In this document: positions 11,546 through 51,814 of the stretch, piece by piece | Layout: each line of letters starts with the position of its first letter | How positions within the stretch are numbered: position 1 is the first letter of the stretch | Assembly: GCA_018857735.1 (NCBI GenBank) | Contig: JABMCL010003441.1 | Location: 103,501-167,500, forward strand | DNA from: Alviniconcha marisindica | Lineage: Eukaryota > Mollusca > Gastropoda > Provannidae | DNA: 64,000 bases | Direction: 5' to 3' | Translations under genes and position numbers: made by a program | The notes under the pieces: generated by a model | What the model was told of the DNA's origin: nothing | The model's database searches: none | Seen by the model: only the letters and a program-made list of their open reading frames with translations

Positions 11546-11864
11546 GGTTTTGGTTGGAACATTTAAATTTTGCCTTACCAGCACTTGCTGTTCTAGTCTT
11601 GTGCTGCATTGTCATTTGTGTGAATACAACCGCATGTATTATAAACTGAATATTGGGATGGGGGTGGGGTTGAAGGGTTTTTGGAGGGGGGGGGGGGGGG
11701 GTGCAGTACATGCGAGTTACTTTGACATCGAACCCTGCATGGGGGAAGGAAAAAAAAAGAGACCAGAAAGTGCACTGGTAACTGCACATTTTGCCGGCCT
11801 GTGCCAGTGAGGGCTGGTTCCAGATGCTTGAACAAAAGGCTGTGGTTACACTTCAACTTGTATT

Positions 11865-12140
11865 ACTGCTTAGGTTAAGTTTGTTCACTATTGGTACTGA
11901 CATTTTTGTTGTGGATCTACAGAAAGCTGAATTTTCAGTGTGGAGGTGTTTGTGTTTTTGCATAGGTTAGGCTTGTTTATTATCAGTACTGACATTTTTT
12001 TTTTGTGTGTGTGGATCTACAGAAAGCTGAATTTTTAGTGTGGAGGTGTTTGTGTTTGTACATAGGTTAGGCTTGTTAGGTATCAGTACTGACATTTTTG
12101 TTGTGGATCAACAGAAAGCTGAATTTTCAGTGTGGAGTTT
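11865..12140 (+). repeat. ~90-bp x 3 tandem repeat
   Basis: Three copies of aggttaggcttgtt, atcagtactgacatttttgt, tgtggatctacagaaagctg, aattttcagtgtggag. Confidence 0.85.
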
Positions 12141-12428
12141 TTGTGTGTGTGTGAGACCCAGGTGTTTTGGAGGGAAGACCCATTTGGATCATTTTGTAGT
12201 GGGACGGGAGGGTGCCCCCGCACTTGACTGTTGCACAGTGCTTTGTTACGGATGATGGCGGCACAGCCATTCATTGCCACAGCCAAACACTGTACTGTGT
12301 GTTTTTGTGGAATAGTACTCGTACCAAAATGGTAACCTCTGTAAATGTTGTGGCCCTATGTACTGTGTGCACAAGGTGGGGGGCGGGGGGGGGGGGGGTA
12401 GTCTAGCAGTGCAATGGTAAACATTTAA

Positions 12429-12655
12429 CCCCTTCACTGCCCCAGCTTGTAAACTTTCCGGGCTGAAAGTACACGGACATCCCTGCAAATGGTCTGTTTT
12501 CTGGACCTATATCACATCTACTTTCAATGCTATGCGTTTTGATGAAAGTCCATTTTCCATGTAGCCAGTGCGAAAAAGAAGACAGAAAGGCTTAAGGGTT
12601 TTGAATTTCGCACTTTTATTGGTCGTTTTCAAGTGACATCATGGCAGTGGAGGGG
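12429..12655. mobile_element. piggyBac-type MITE, 227 bp
   Basis: The element begins CCCCTTCACTGCC and ends GGCAGTGGAGGGG, an inverted pair with one mismatch. Both ends are flanked by TTAA (12425-12428 and 12656-12659). TTAA target duplication with CCC..GGG termini is the hallmark of piggyBac transposons. There is no coding capacity, so this is a non-autonomous derivative. A related left end sits at 41484-41520. Confidence 0.75.
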
Positions 12656-12659
12656 TTAA

Positions 12660-15280
12660 TACATGCAGCATATTATATATACATTCAGTTTGATTTCTCA
12701 GTGGTCTCCTGGACCTTGCACTCCACTGGGTATCATGTCACTTGTGGATCCAGGTCAGTTGTGTTGTGTTTGGGGAGGGGGGGTGGGGGGATGAAGATGT
12801 AACTCATAGTATTACCATTTCTGAAGTTCTGAATGACTTCAGGGTGTTAAAGACAGTATTGTTTAAAAGTTCACTTGCAGACTCGAGCGTTTTAGCCTAT
12901 TCTTTTGGCTTTGTTGGTGGATCAGAAGTTGGCCGTTACATGTGATTTCTGTAGTGAAATAGACTGTACTTGATGTTGAAGTGTAGTTGTTTAGTGTCCC
13001 GTGTTTTTGTTCCTACCTCAGACTTGGAAAGACAAAGGGTGTTTGAGTTACTACTGATGTTGTAGTTTGCCAGCAGTCCCTGGCTTTATGTGATGGCTTG
13101 ATTGTGATAACTGTAATGCAGGTCTGGTCTCTTTGTGTGTTCCCTTTTCGTTTTCAAAGGTTTTGGACTCTCCTTTTTTTCAAGAATGACATAACTTATT
13201 GGGAATCTATTTTTTTGGTTATTTTTACTAAGTGCACAAATCGTTTAGGTTTTGATGTTAATAGGTTGTTTGATTTTGATTTTTAAACACTATATTTTAT
13301 GTGACAAAGGTTTCTTTTTTGTGTGTGATTTAATATTGTATAATCATTTAATTGCCCCCCTCGAAAAAATTGGCCACGGTCAGGTCCTATATATATTCTA
13401 TTGTTTAAAATATTGTCATGTGAATTTGGAGAGATTTTCTTTTAATTCCTTGGCTGTGTAGCTTCATTTTTGGTTAGCCATTTATTTATTTTTAAAACTT
13501 TTTTAATCAGCTGACCATTTGTTTGTGATTTTTTTTCTTCTTGTTATTGCATCCTGTTGCTGAAACTTAAGTGTATCTTGTTTCTTTCCTTGAAAAAGGG
13601 AGAAGGAAATCTTTATGTAATTCCATTGTTTGAAGATTTTATTTGACGTGAGTGTTGGTTTTGATTTGAACAAGGAGACGGAATTGACTTTAAGGGTCAT
13701 AAATATGTGCTATATGGGCTTACGCCAAAAGATACGTTAATTTTTTCCTGTTTTGGTTGGAAGTAAAATACACGAGTTCATCAGAGAGAGAAGCATGCAG
13801 ACGTTGCTTAGTAAGAAGTGCATGAAAGACCAGTCGGTAAATGTACCCTGTGAGTGTTGCATGATAAAGTCCATAGATGTGGCTTTAAGGTCACTGTGAT
13901 AGGATTGACATTGGTTTACAGAAATTGATCTCATTCAGTATCGGCGGTCAATAAACGTATGTATATCATCATCGTTATTTGTTGCACGTTTGTGTGTTGT
14001 GCAACTCTTTTGTCAGAAATGGTTATGATTTTGTATCTGGTTTTCCACTTATCTAGGTCGACCCTGTGCTTTGCCATTTCAGGCACACGGCTCTAGTTGC
14101 AGAGTTGTTGACACTGTGTTTAGCATTGGCAGTTTGAAGAAACGTGCAAGGTACGTGCTGTGACGTCAGTGTGTTTTTAGTTCTACAGGAGTGAAGCAAT
14201 ACAGAATGGAAGCTGCTTGTGAATTGTCAATTGGCTTACACAACAAACCACGATACTTCTGACAGCTGGGGCGCGGAAGATTTTCTGTGCTGCTCCAACT
14301 TACTGTGCAGTGGATGCTGTGCGGTGGTGTGAACGATATTGTCATGTGTGTGTGTGTGTGTCTGGGAGGACACCCATTTCATGTTGTACACGTGTTTGCT
14401 TTGGACGTGAAAAATGCTGCACCGCACTTTATGTGGCTTTGAATGGGGATAACTGGGCCTTGCTGTTGACCACCATTTTGTATTTTAACTGTTGTCACTA
14501 GACTGTGCTTTACAGGTAGCTTTTTGGAAGGGAGCGGGATGGCAAAAGGTACACTTCAGATTTGAAGAGTACATTTTATTTTTTAAGAATTTCCAAACCC
14601 AAGTAATGGTAGATCTTTAGCTTTTGTGTGTGCATGCATGCGTGTATGTGTGTGCGTGCATTTGATTTGTTTGAGAATTTGCAGTTGTTCAGTACTTGGT
14701 ACAAACTGAAGGAAATAAGGGAAAGTTTTCCCCAACTGCCATGGCATTGTTAATAATTATACCTCATGATTGGCCACTGCAACAACACTTACACTGCTCC
14801 AGGTCTTGGTAGGGCTCTCGTAGTGCATGTTGTGCAAAACGGCCAGACTTTCCTTCTGGCAAAGAATGAAGTTGCATGTATTAACAAAGTGCTACAGGTG
14901 GAAAATGTCCATGTGCACACACAAGTAGTGCAACAACGGGTTGGCAATATGTAGCAATGGATTGGATATGTAGAAAACATACAAAACAGTTGTATGGTCC
15001 GTGAAATTCTGCATGTGGTTTTGTTGTGGTATTTTTTTATAAAAGGAATATGATGAATAAGAGTAATGAATCTGGAGGAGCCAGTTTTAATTCTTACAGA
15101 GTGCTTTTTCTTTGACTTCAGCACCTGCGGAGTTGAAGCAATACTTGTTTATAACATCACAAAACTGTATGGCCAGTATCTGCAATGCATCATGTGTTTG
15201 ACTATAACATCTTCAGATTGTACGTCATTATTGCCACCCTCAAAATCATCATTTCCTTTCCAGTGCAGGGGAGTAGTCAC
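12660..15280. other. Non-coding interval between convergent genes
   Basis: This A/T-rich sequence has no convincing exon on either strand. It contains a candidate polyadenylation signal for MPHOSPH8 (13950) and a few short GT runs. Confidence 0.5.
13950..13955 (+). terminator. Candidate polyadenylation signal AATAAA (MPHOSPH8)
   Basis: AATAAA is followed within ~40 bp by a T/GT-rich stretch (gttatttgttgcacgtttgtgtgttg), as expected for a cleavage/polyadenylation site. It would imply a 5.4 kb 3' UTR, so an earlier non-canonical site is quite possible. Confidence 0.3.
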
Positions 15281-15699
15281 TTATTTTATTCACACAAAGA
15301 ATCATATAAAGAACTGAATATTAGTTCGAGTCATCCAAGTAGTGAAGCCATGTAATATATTGTTGCTCACCCAGGTCATGGCATTTTATTTTACGACATT
15401 GCTGAGTATTGTGGAGTAATGCTGTCTTTCTTTCGTCAAGGACATTCAAATGTTCAGTGAATAAAATATAAAAAGAAAAAAAAAGTAAACTGTTGAACAG
15501 TCTGTGTGCGCGTGCGCGCATGTGTGTAAGTGTTTGTGTCGAAGTAAAAGCATGCTTAAACAAATCAAAGCACACACACATTTTCCAACAAAGTTTTATT
15601 CCCTGTCCCAGACAAATACTTTTTTTCATCATGCTCAAGCAAATGGGAGAAAATTGTCTGGTAGATGTACAGAAAGTTTCATTTTGGAACTCCTTTCCC

Positions 15700-16805
15700 C
15701 CTACCACCATCTCCTATCCACCACTCTCAGACCCCCTTCTACCGTTACCAATCTACCCTGCCCCCCTACCCATCCCTAGTGAATCATTTTTAACACCAAC
15801 AACTTGACAGCCTGAAGAAAATAACCTGTCAGTCTGCAGCATCTTGATGCAACAAACACCATGGATGAGCAAAACGCCAGAAAATTAAACTTTTTTTGGA
15901 GAATGTACCTTCGGTGGAGTTATGTACCTTGTACTTACTGGCATGCAAGGTGAGAGTTGTCGTAGGCGACTCTGGTCTTTGTTGCTGTGTTTGTGGGATT
16001 TCTCTGAGCGCTAATTAACTCCCTTTGTGTGCTGATCCTGACTGCTGAATTTTAGCACCTTCAGGTTTTTCAAGATCATGACAGTGAAAAACAAAAGCTT
16101 AAGTATACTGAAAGCAAAAATGATTGTATTTCCTTGTTTCCTTGTGTTTCGTCGTATAGGTGAGTACATTTCCCTAGATCTGTTCTCTTCTAGGTTGTCA
16201 TGATGTTTCTTGTGTCTATAAACTGCACAGCCTGTTGTTGAGGAAATGCAGTCAGCTGTTTGCTGTCTTCAGGGTCTTGAGACACAAAACTTCTGGGACT
16301 TAGTTTTAATCTGGAAATGAACAAACACCAGAAAACTGTTTAAATGTTTACCACAGTTTGATAAGCCCCACCTTACAGATTTGGCATAGTTCAGGAGCTG
16401 TATGAGAGTCGAGGTGGCCATCCTGGGCTGTTGGTCCTAACGAGCCTTCTGGTGTCCGTGGACATAAAGCTATACTGAACCATGCTTTGGCATTGGTCTC
16501 AGCTTGTCCCTAATATGTCAACTGACATCTGAGGACATTAAGCAACACTACCTACCTACAGATTTGGCAGTGAAATTCACTCCACTTTAAAATCACTCTT
16601 GCAACTCGGTTCCTACACCAGTGCCAAACCATCTATCCAGTCCCTCGCATTTCCCCAACCATCCCTACCGCTCTCCCCTATACATCCACTCTCAGATCCC
16701 CCACTACCTTTACCAATCTACTCTTCCCCCATACCCATCTCCAATGAATCATTTTAAACACCAACTACTTGACAGGCTGAAGAAAAATAACCTGTCGGTT
16801 TGCTG
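15700..16805. repeat. Pair of ~140-bp direct repeats (15700-15838 and 16666-16805)
   Basis: Both copies contain 'atccactctcaga.ccccc', 'accaatctac', then 'ctga.gaatcattttaaacacca' and 'gaagaaaa.taacctgtc'. They lie downstream of SF3A3 and flank the SINE-like copy at 16388-16555. Confidence 0.75.
16388..16555 (+). mobile_element. SINE-like repeat copy
   Basis: A near full-length member of the family: gttcaggagctgtatgagag, tcgaggtggccatcctggg, cctaacgagccttctgg, tgtccgtggacataaagc, gtccctaatatgtcaactga, catctgaggacattaagcaa. It is very close to the copies near SF3A3 exon 1. Confidence 0.7.
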
Positions 16806-17030
16806 CCTAGTCAGTGATTTTACCTAACACACACAATCGTACAAAATAATGTTGCTGACAATTGAGAGTCTCATTGAGTCATGGGCATTTTTTCTGAAAA
16901 CACAGTGACGAGACTGACACTCTTCCCACGATTCTCTCTAATTGGTCTGAAAGCGTGGTGTGTGTCCGACCCCCACCCCACACCACCAAAACAGGTGAGC
17001 GTTGTTGGCCTGAAGGCAGGAGTGGGCTGT

Positions 17031-36223
<19,193 letters not shown>

Positions 36224-36531
36224 GTTGGAAATTGGACTGCCAAAAAAAGCGGTTAGTTTCGTATAAAGTTAGACGTTTACCACTTTGCTGTAACATATAT
36301 TTGTTATTAAGCTAGTCAGTTATTGCATGCTAACATTCTAAACGGTAATATTGAACGCAATCATTTTGTCTAGTTTAATGTTTTCATGTTATTAGCAGAT
36401 ATTAGTTGCAGCAGTGGGATTATTTTTAAGGCAGTTTTCTATAACAAGACGTCGGTTTCTTTCTTAAGACATTTGTGGCACATGGCCATTGAACTATAGA
36501 TGCAAATTGTATAAATCTAGAACAGTCATAG

Positions 36532-37043
36532 TTCAGGAGCTGTGTGAGAGTCGAGGTGGCCGTCCTGAGCTGTCCGTCCTAACGAGCCTTCTCAGTGGTT
36601 TCCGTGGACGTAAAGCTATATTGAACCATGCTTCGGCATTGGTCACGGCTTGTCCCTAATATGTCAACTGACATCTGAGGACATTAAGCAACACTACCTA
36701 CCCATCTAGCTCAGTGATAGTTCAGGAGCTGTATGAGAGTCGTGGTGGCCGTCCTGAGCTGTCCATCCTAATGAGCCTTCTGGTTTCCGTGGACGTAAAT
36801 AATTATTGAACCTTGCTTCGGCATTGGTCACAACTTGTCCCTAATATGTCAACTGACATCTGAGGACATCAAGCATCACTTCATCATCATGATCATCTAG
36901 CTCAGTGGTGCACGAACACTCCAAGCGCAGGAGCTGTGTGAACAGCGGGGAGGTTGAGCTCACCTCTCATGCTCAGTCGCACCCTCCCGCCGGTCCCTAA
37001 TAAACCCGCATTTCTCAGTGTGGACGTTAAGCGGCATCATCAT
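36532..37043 (+). mobile_element. Three head-to-tail SINE-like copies upstream of SF3A3
   Basis: Copies at 36532-36703 and 36716-36885 are near identical. A third, more divergent copy is at 36903-37043 (caggagctgtgtgaacagcg, cggtccctaataaa, gtggacgttaagc). They lie 300-800 bp upstream of the SF3A3 start, in the region where its promoter should be. Confidence 0.75.
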
Positions 37044-37865
37044 CATGTTTGAACTAAGAACTGAGAAAGAAAATTAGCAACGTAACAAAACTGAATGCTG
37101 CCAGAGCCACTCCAAAATCATTATGACAAATCAGCTTGAAAATATACTAAGACTGAGGTGTGTGTGTGTGTGTGGTGTGTGCGCGAGCGAGCGCGTGCAC
37201 GCGCGAGAGAGAGAGAGAGAGAGAGAGAAGAAGAAGAAAAAAATCAAACACTTTATTTTCAACAAGGATTGTAGTTTAGGTTTAGTCAAAAACCTGTCTA
37301 ACAACTAGTCCTTGCTAAGCTACTGATGAGGAAATATAAAGTTACAGGCATCATTTATATACTTGTATCTAGGCATGAATGAGTGAGTGAAACGTTATAC
37401 GGTTATACATGAGAATTGCCACACAAAACATAGTGTGTTCATAGTGCCAGATGCACACGTGCATACATCACTCATTCACTGAGTTATACATTATGAGCAG
37501 GGAGAGAGAGAGAGACAGACAGAGTAGGATTTCCCAATTATAGCTGTACTAACTGCAGCCTAAAGGCCGATACTGTCGGACAGTGTCTGTACTCCGATGT
37601 TAGGCTTTTAGACAGTATTATTTTATAAGTGTCAGTGCCAGTACCCACCAGCCGTCATGGTTTTAGGAGGGCGTCGGCAAGGGCCATGGTATGGCGTCAA
37701 GGATATTTGTTCTTAAATCGTTACTACGATATTTTTCTGTGCATGCTGCCTTATTTGAGATGTTAAGGTGGCTGAAGCATGGCAGTGGATCACCGCTGTT
37801 CATGGCCATGGATTTGCAAATTCTGGCCCGGGCTCTCGCCCAAAGTCTCACATCACCACCACCAC

Positions 37866-37870
<5 letters not shown>

Positions 37871-37940
<70 letters not shown>
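37871..37940. repeat. (GA)n microsatellite
   Basis: Uninterrupted AG units, intergenic. Confidence 0.95.
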
Positions 37941-37943
<3 letters not shown>

Positions 37944-38159
37944 CTTTATTTACAAGGGTAACAGATAAGCAATGTGTGATAGATAAGCAACACACACCGT
38001 GACACACACACACACTCATACACAAACACATGCATGCATGCACACACACTCGTACACACACACACCTCACAGAGAGAGATAGACATAGACAGAGAGAGCA
38101 CACATTCTGCTGTGATTCTAAGAGATGATTATTTAAATGTGGGCAATGACACTGTGTAT

Positions 38160-38660
38160 GTGTGTGCATGTGACTGCGAGGGTGTCGTGTTTCAGCGCGT
38201 GTCAATTTCTCTTCGGTTTGTATGACAAGGTATGTATGACTAGGTATGTGTAGTAATGTATTATTATGCAACTGATTTTGTGTGTGAGTATTTATGCATT
38301 CCATGCTTTTGCTTAATTAAATGACAAAGCATTTTGAATTGCCAAACAGGCACTATAAATTTCATGTGTGTGGGCGCATACACAAAAACCTGTGAACATG
38401 TGTCAGGTTATACATCCATCCTAATTTACACACATGCAGTCTATGTGTGTGTGTGCGCGAGTGTGTGTGTGTGCAGACGACTCTGTGAGTCCGAGGGTGT
38501 TGTGTGTGTCAGTTTCAGTTTGCTTTGTTTGACTAAATATGTGTAGTAATGTACAATTATGTAACAGATTTTGTGTGTGTGAGTATTTATACATTCCATG
38601 CTTTTGTTTAATTAAATGACAAAGCTCTTTGTGTGGCCGAATGTGCACTATAAATTCCAT
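38160..38660. repeat. ~200-bp direct duplication
   Basis: Blocks 38160-38363 and 38453-38660 share tgactgcgagggtgt-like starts, tatgtgtagtaatgta, gattttgtgtgtgagtattt, at.cattccatgcttttg, ttaattaaatgacaaagc, cactataaatt.cat. Confidence 0.8.
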
Positions 38661-39618
38661 CGCAGCAAAACAGCCTGAATCAAAATAATGCAGTTACTCC
38701 CCAGCCTCTCCCATGCGCACACATTCTCTCATTCTGACAACAGTGATATATACTGTAGTAATTTAGTGCACAGCTGGTACATTGGAGTAAGATGGAGAAG
38801 GGAAAAAAACATGGAAAAACAAACAAACAAAAAACCCACTTCATTCTCAGCAGACTGGGGATCATTCTCGAGTCAGCGCTGCGGATTGCGATATTTTGTC
38901 TTCTTATTGAAACTAAAGGATAGATGTTTCACAGAATTCTTGATCTTTTCTGCCCATCTTGTCACCCTGAAATGTGTGTTTTTACTACTACTGGTACCAG
39001 TGACTATACACTCAGCCAGCAACCCAGCTGACGAGTTCCCCCTACTTCCGGCGACTCTACAAAAATTCATTGGATGAAACGGTCTAAACTGAGGTCCCCT
39101 GTGTGCATACACATGCAAAAATCACATACGCACGCTAAAGATCTTGTAGTCCATGTCTTAGTTGTGAGAAGGCTAGTAGTTTTTGTATCCAAATCAGAAA
39201 ACACAGGAGACTGCAATGTTCAATACAGCTTCTGACATGAAACTGATGAACCAGCAAAATCCCCCATTCACACACACACACACAACACAAATGCATACAT
39301 GAAAACATGTGCATACACATACAATCCATGTCAAACCACCATAGAAGTACTCAGAAAGATATTCACTTCAAGTCCATTTATTTTCAGAAATCACCTTATT
39401 TTCAGACAGAAATTAAAACATAAAGCAATGTATTATTGTAAAACAAAACAAAACAACTCTCAATGTGGATACATTTGCACTGTCAGGAGAGCTGTAACAG
39501 TTACATGATGATGTACATGTATGTACCACTAATGTACTAGTTTGATCTGTTTCGTTCTTCTTCTGTGCATCTTTCTGTGACACACCAAGTCTTCAGCTAC
39601 GCAACCAGCCATTACTTG

Positions 39619-39788
39619 ACAATGAATACAGTCCTGTCAGATGTGCTACTCGACAATGAATAAAATCCTGTCAGATGTGCTACTCGACAATGAATAAAAT
39701 CCTGTCAGATGTGCTACTCGACAATGAATAAAATCCTGTCAGATGTGCTACTCGACAATGAATAAAATCCTGTCAGATGTGCTACTCA
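39619..39788. repeat. 34-bp x 5 tandem repeat
   Basis: Five almost identical units of acaatgaataaaatcctgtc followed by agatgtgctactcg. The first unit differs at two bases. High uniformity suggests recent expansion. Confidence 0.95.
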
Positions 39789-40789
39789 ACAACAACAAAA
39801 ATCTGTTCTCAGCCACTTCCCTATTCCCAGCTGTACTGTAAGATATCTGATAACTACAAACTGGAATTACTTACACATCTAGGGAGAAAAAAAGTATTCA
39901 CTCACATACACATGTGCACATCTAATGACACAAATACATGCACATTCTTCACAACCATATTAGATTTAATTCATGTCATTTTTAAATATCATACATCTAT
40001 TTCAAACTTCTTTCATTCTGCTATAATAAGGACAAACAAAAATTCTTTTCATACCCAACTCCATCTCAGCAACATGTGAAACATAATCAACTTCATAATC
40101 ATGGAGCATACATACATAATATATTCATGTGTCAAAAATGTAACACTGAAAATGCCTGCGGTACAACTTTAAAGGCACTACGCTACTACTCACTTTCAGC
40201 GTTTAAAGAGGTAGTCACTGACCATACTGCTGTCAGATGTGTCCCAGAACCTGCTGTGAGAAAGTGACCTGGTTACCTTAGCACCAATCCAGTTGTCCCA
40301 GATACAATAAAGATTTGTCCATTTCCTTCCCCCCCCCCCCCCTCTCTCTCTCTCTCTCTTGGAAAATCTATTGTTACAATGTTACCCTACCCACTACATC
40401 ATATGTTTGCTATTTTGAGCATCTCATATAAGTTTATTTGTTTGACGCTCAAGGAAATATTGTTATTGTATGCTGGTATGCTTTCATTAATAAAACTGTT
40501 TAAACCAGTGAAGATTTGTCATGCATTGTTTCCCCCTGAAACTTTGAAAAGGGGGTTTAAAAGCACTTTACAATGACAAAACTGTGAGGACAAAAACTGA
40601 ATGGCACAATGGCCTGCATGCAAAGGAAACACATGCAATGCCTACTAATGTGAATGTGAAGAGAGCAGCAATAGTTTAGCTGAATGGTTCAGTTTTTGCC
40701 TGTAGGGAGCTTCCAAGCACTGGACATGAAAACAACATAGCTGCACCAAAAGCAGATGAGTGTCCTAGTTTTACATATCATTTTTCACC

Positions 40790-40945
40790 GTTTAACTGCC
40801 GTTTAAGTGTTGTTTTGTAGACTGAAAAAGAGGATTACCCTGAAAATGTGCATGCTGTGTTTTGTTCTAATAGTGTTCATTTTAATTTTTTATGTGTTTG
40901 GATCTTGTTTTGGAATGCTAGCAGTCATTCTTGTTTCAGATTCCC
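40790..40945 (+). repeat. Dispersed repeat copy (related to 2735-2910)
   Basis: Shares ttaagtgttgttttgt, accctgaaaatgtgcatg, tatgtgtttggatcttgttt and gctagcagtcattcttgttt with the copy in the MPHOSPH8 intron, 38 kb away. Confidence 0.75.
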
Positions 40946-41487
40946 CCTCCCCCCCCCCCCCCCCCCCCCCCACCTTTTTGTTTACAGAATAAACACTAGC
41001 CAAATCTGCCACCTGTTTTGGTGATTTTATTTTATTTTATTTTTTAATGTAGTGAGAAACTGACCCGTGTCTGCAAGCATCCAAGAACAAAGTGTGAGCC
41101 ACAGTCTGAAGGGCCAGCAAGGAAAGAACCGACAGCATGTATCACATTAAAAAAAAAGTCAACTTTACAATACTGTACAATATCTGATGAAAGTCTCTGA
41201 GATCTTTCCCATCTTGACATTTACATGTCAGTGAACCCGTAACAAAGGACCATCCATCTTTAAGACACATATACTGGGATACAGATGCACACTATCAGCA
41301 AAGAACTGAGTAACTGTTCAGCTGCATGCCAAACTGTGAACCAGTTCTAGCCAACAGCAGTATTACACACTGACGCACCCCATCACACCTGCATCACTGT
41401 ACTCTGTACCATGTCAAGCATCACACAAAAACGTGTACATAATATTGCATGCTGAAACAAACACAGTAATCAGATCAGTTACATTAA

Positions 41488-41847
41488 CCCTTTCACTGCC
41501 CCAGCCTGTAAAATTTCTGCACCAATTTCTCCAGGGTCCCCTCCCCACCAACCTTTCAAACCAAAATTCACCAACTTTCAACACCATTGCTTTTTCCTTC
41601 TCAAAATCCAACAACCAAATCTGACTGATTACTCACTTCTTCAACTTCAATTTGACCCATGTGGTGCATGCATGCCCTTAACATCAGTTTATATGTTAAA
41701 TCATTGGCATTTGCCATTTCAGGATTATAATTTACAGAAAAGAATAATTTTGCTGCTGCGCTTCTAATTACACTGCTTCATCCAGTAGATTCTACATTTG
41801 AAGCTAGTTTTGCCGGATAAACTTTGAGTCTCCCAGACTGGAATGTG
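41488..41847. mobile_element. Degenerate relative of the piggyBac-type MITE
   Basis: The left end ttaaccctttcactgcccca gcctgtaaa matches the MITE at 12425. TTAA is at 41484-41487. A possible decayed right end (actggaatgtgttaa) is near 41837-41851. The left end is clear; the right end is uncertain. Confidence 0.45.
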
Positions 41848-42214
41848 TTAATAGTTGACATCCACCTTTGAACACTCCTCTGAGTGTACTGCCCTGGACA
41901 TACCGGAGTGAACTGAAATGACCAAGCAAACAGACTCACGAGCAAAGCAACCCTCACAAGTGGCTTGCATCTCAGAAAATCTGAAGTGTTGAGGAGCTTG
42001 AGACACTACCTACAGGCACAAAGCCAATGACATTGCAGACACACCATCAATCACCTGGAGGAGAGAAGCATGAAAAGAAGAAGTGCCAGACGATCTTCCT
42101 TGAAAGGACGTGAGAGGGTTGCTGTCAATCTGATGAACACTGGAACTGTCTCAAAGCCAATGTTGGGGAAACTTCTGAGAGATGCGGCACATATATATGG
42201 GCCTTTTCCAGTAT

Positions 42215-42445
42215 GTAGCCACCATCTTGAACTGAACTGAACTGAACTGGGTTGACAAAGTACGGGTAGAGCTACAAGGCCACATTTCTCAATTCTGTTG
42301 GTTTAACAGTGCCACCATGTGCACAGTCATGTACATACAAGCCTCCAGACACCACCATCTTGAACTGAACTGAGTTAACAAAGTATGGGTAGAGCTACAA
42401 GGCTGCATCTCTCAATTCTGTCAGTCTAACACTGTAACAGTGCAC
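42215..42445. repeat. ~130-bp tandem duplication
   Basis: Two copies of ccaccatcttgaactgaact, aacaaagta.gggtagagct, acaaggc..cat.tctcaatt, ctgt. Both lie just before two poly-C runs (42479-42499, 42550-42564). Confidence 0.8.
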
Positions 42446-42925
42446 ACCACATGCAAGCCTTCAGATGAAATAATGTTCCCCCCCCCCCCCCCCCCCCCCA
42501 CACACAATGAAACACTGACTGAATCATGAATCATGCAAGCCTTAGACAAACCCCCCCCCCCCCCGAAACACTGACTGAATTGGTAATCCCCACCTATGTC
42601 CAGCATGGTTTGAGTAGATGGTGCGGAGTAAATCCATGCCAGAAAAATCAAAAATGTTTCATCAAATGAGACAGCAGCTTAATGAATCAAGCTGTAGGTC
42701 TGTTCTTGATTGCCTCTATCAAAAGCATGCATGTGTTCCACCCTCTCTCCAAATCCTGAGAGAGACCAGTCTGCACATGTGACCTGACAGGTGTACCTCA
42801 GATGCTGATGCGTAAACGGCAATTTTAATCCAACAACAGAAGTGCAAAACTCCTCAACTGTAACAAACAATTGTACCAACAAGGTGTATCATCTTGTGTA
42901 TCAAAATACAAAATTAGGTGTGCTG

Positions 42926-43073
42926 ATGTAGTATTACTAATAACCAGTGCAAAGAAAGTGGGCATATACATGTACTGACAATGACTTGGTGACTCACACT
43001 AAAGTCACAGTGCAATATATATATATATATATGTGCCCACTTTCTTTGCAGCGATTATTAGTAATAGTAATAC
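42926..43073. mobile_element. Small fold-back (MITE-like) element, ~148 bp
   Basis: The left arm (gtagtattactaataaccag, tgcaaagaaagtgggca) and the right arm (tgcccactttctttgca, gcgattattagtaatagtaa, tac) are imperfect inverted repeats of about 40 bp. The ~60 bp centre includes (AT)n. No coding content. Confidence 0.65.
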
Positions 43074-43091
43074 TAAACCAACATACATAGT

Positions 43092-43450
43092 TTGGTTGCA
43101 GAGATCACTAGTACAGAAAACATAGGAATGACATTCAATGAATTTTTGAAACTTCACCATGACCTTGACCTTGAACACAGCACTCCCATCTTTTCACAAG
43201 CTTGTAATGATGTACCATCAAACTATGTTTGGCAGGAAAATGATCGTCAGTTTAGAAGTTATAGCAGGAATACTAATATTTTGATAAGAAAGCCATGACC
43301 TTGACCTTGAAATTAGCAAACGAACAAAACAAAAAAACAACTTTCTGCCCCATGAGGATGATGCCTCATCATACCAAGTTTGGTAACAAAAAGTAGAAAG
43401 GTTCAGTAGATAATGTCTGGACAAATCCCAGACACATGGACAGACAGATG
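43092..43450. repeat. Interspersed repeat with paired TGACCTTGA motifs
   Basis: Two blocks each contain catgaccttgaccttgaa (43156-43176 and 43295-43312). Then come 'tcataccaagtttggtaaca' and 'cccagacacatggacagaca', the end shared with 22906-23166. Repeats with this layout are common in mollusc genomes; that is general knowledge, not checked here. Confidence 0.6.
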
Positions 43451-43665
43451 GGTATATATTTATATAATGAAAACACAGCAGGTTTGTACGATGAGTCTAA
43501 CTTCTAAGACTCATGGGAAAACATAAGTGTATAACGAAAACACAGCAGGTGTGCAGGATGAGTCTAACTTCTAAGACTAAATGCTGTCTTCAGTGAGCAG
43601 TTTTGATCTTAATGTTACTGTAAATATTACAGCGCGCACCAGCAGGAATTAGAGAGCAGGTGTTG

Positions 43666-51814
<8,149 letters not shown>

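Larger units (their letters stand above)
37045..42210. other. Intergenic interval between SF3A3 and the ferredoxin gene
   Basis: No convincing exon on either strand. It contains GA microsatellites (37205-37230, 37871-37940), a ~200-bp duplication (38160-38660), a 34-bp tandem repeat (39619-39788), a poly-C run (40942-40970) and interspersed repeats. A short open stretch near 42060-42210 (ERSMKRRSARRSSLKGRERV) matches nothing I know and has a stop just upstream. Confidence 0.5.

Noticed and set aside
39619..39788. CRISPR-like regular array
   Set aside because: The 34-bp units are contiguous without distinct spacers. This is eukaryotic DNA, so an ordinary tandem repeat.
42060..42210. Basic open stretch ERSMKRRSARRSSLKG as an exon
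   Set aside because: A stop lies just upstream, splice signals are weak, and no family is recognised.
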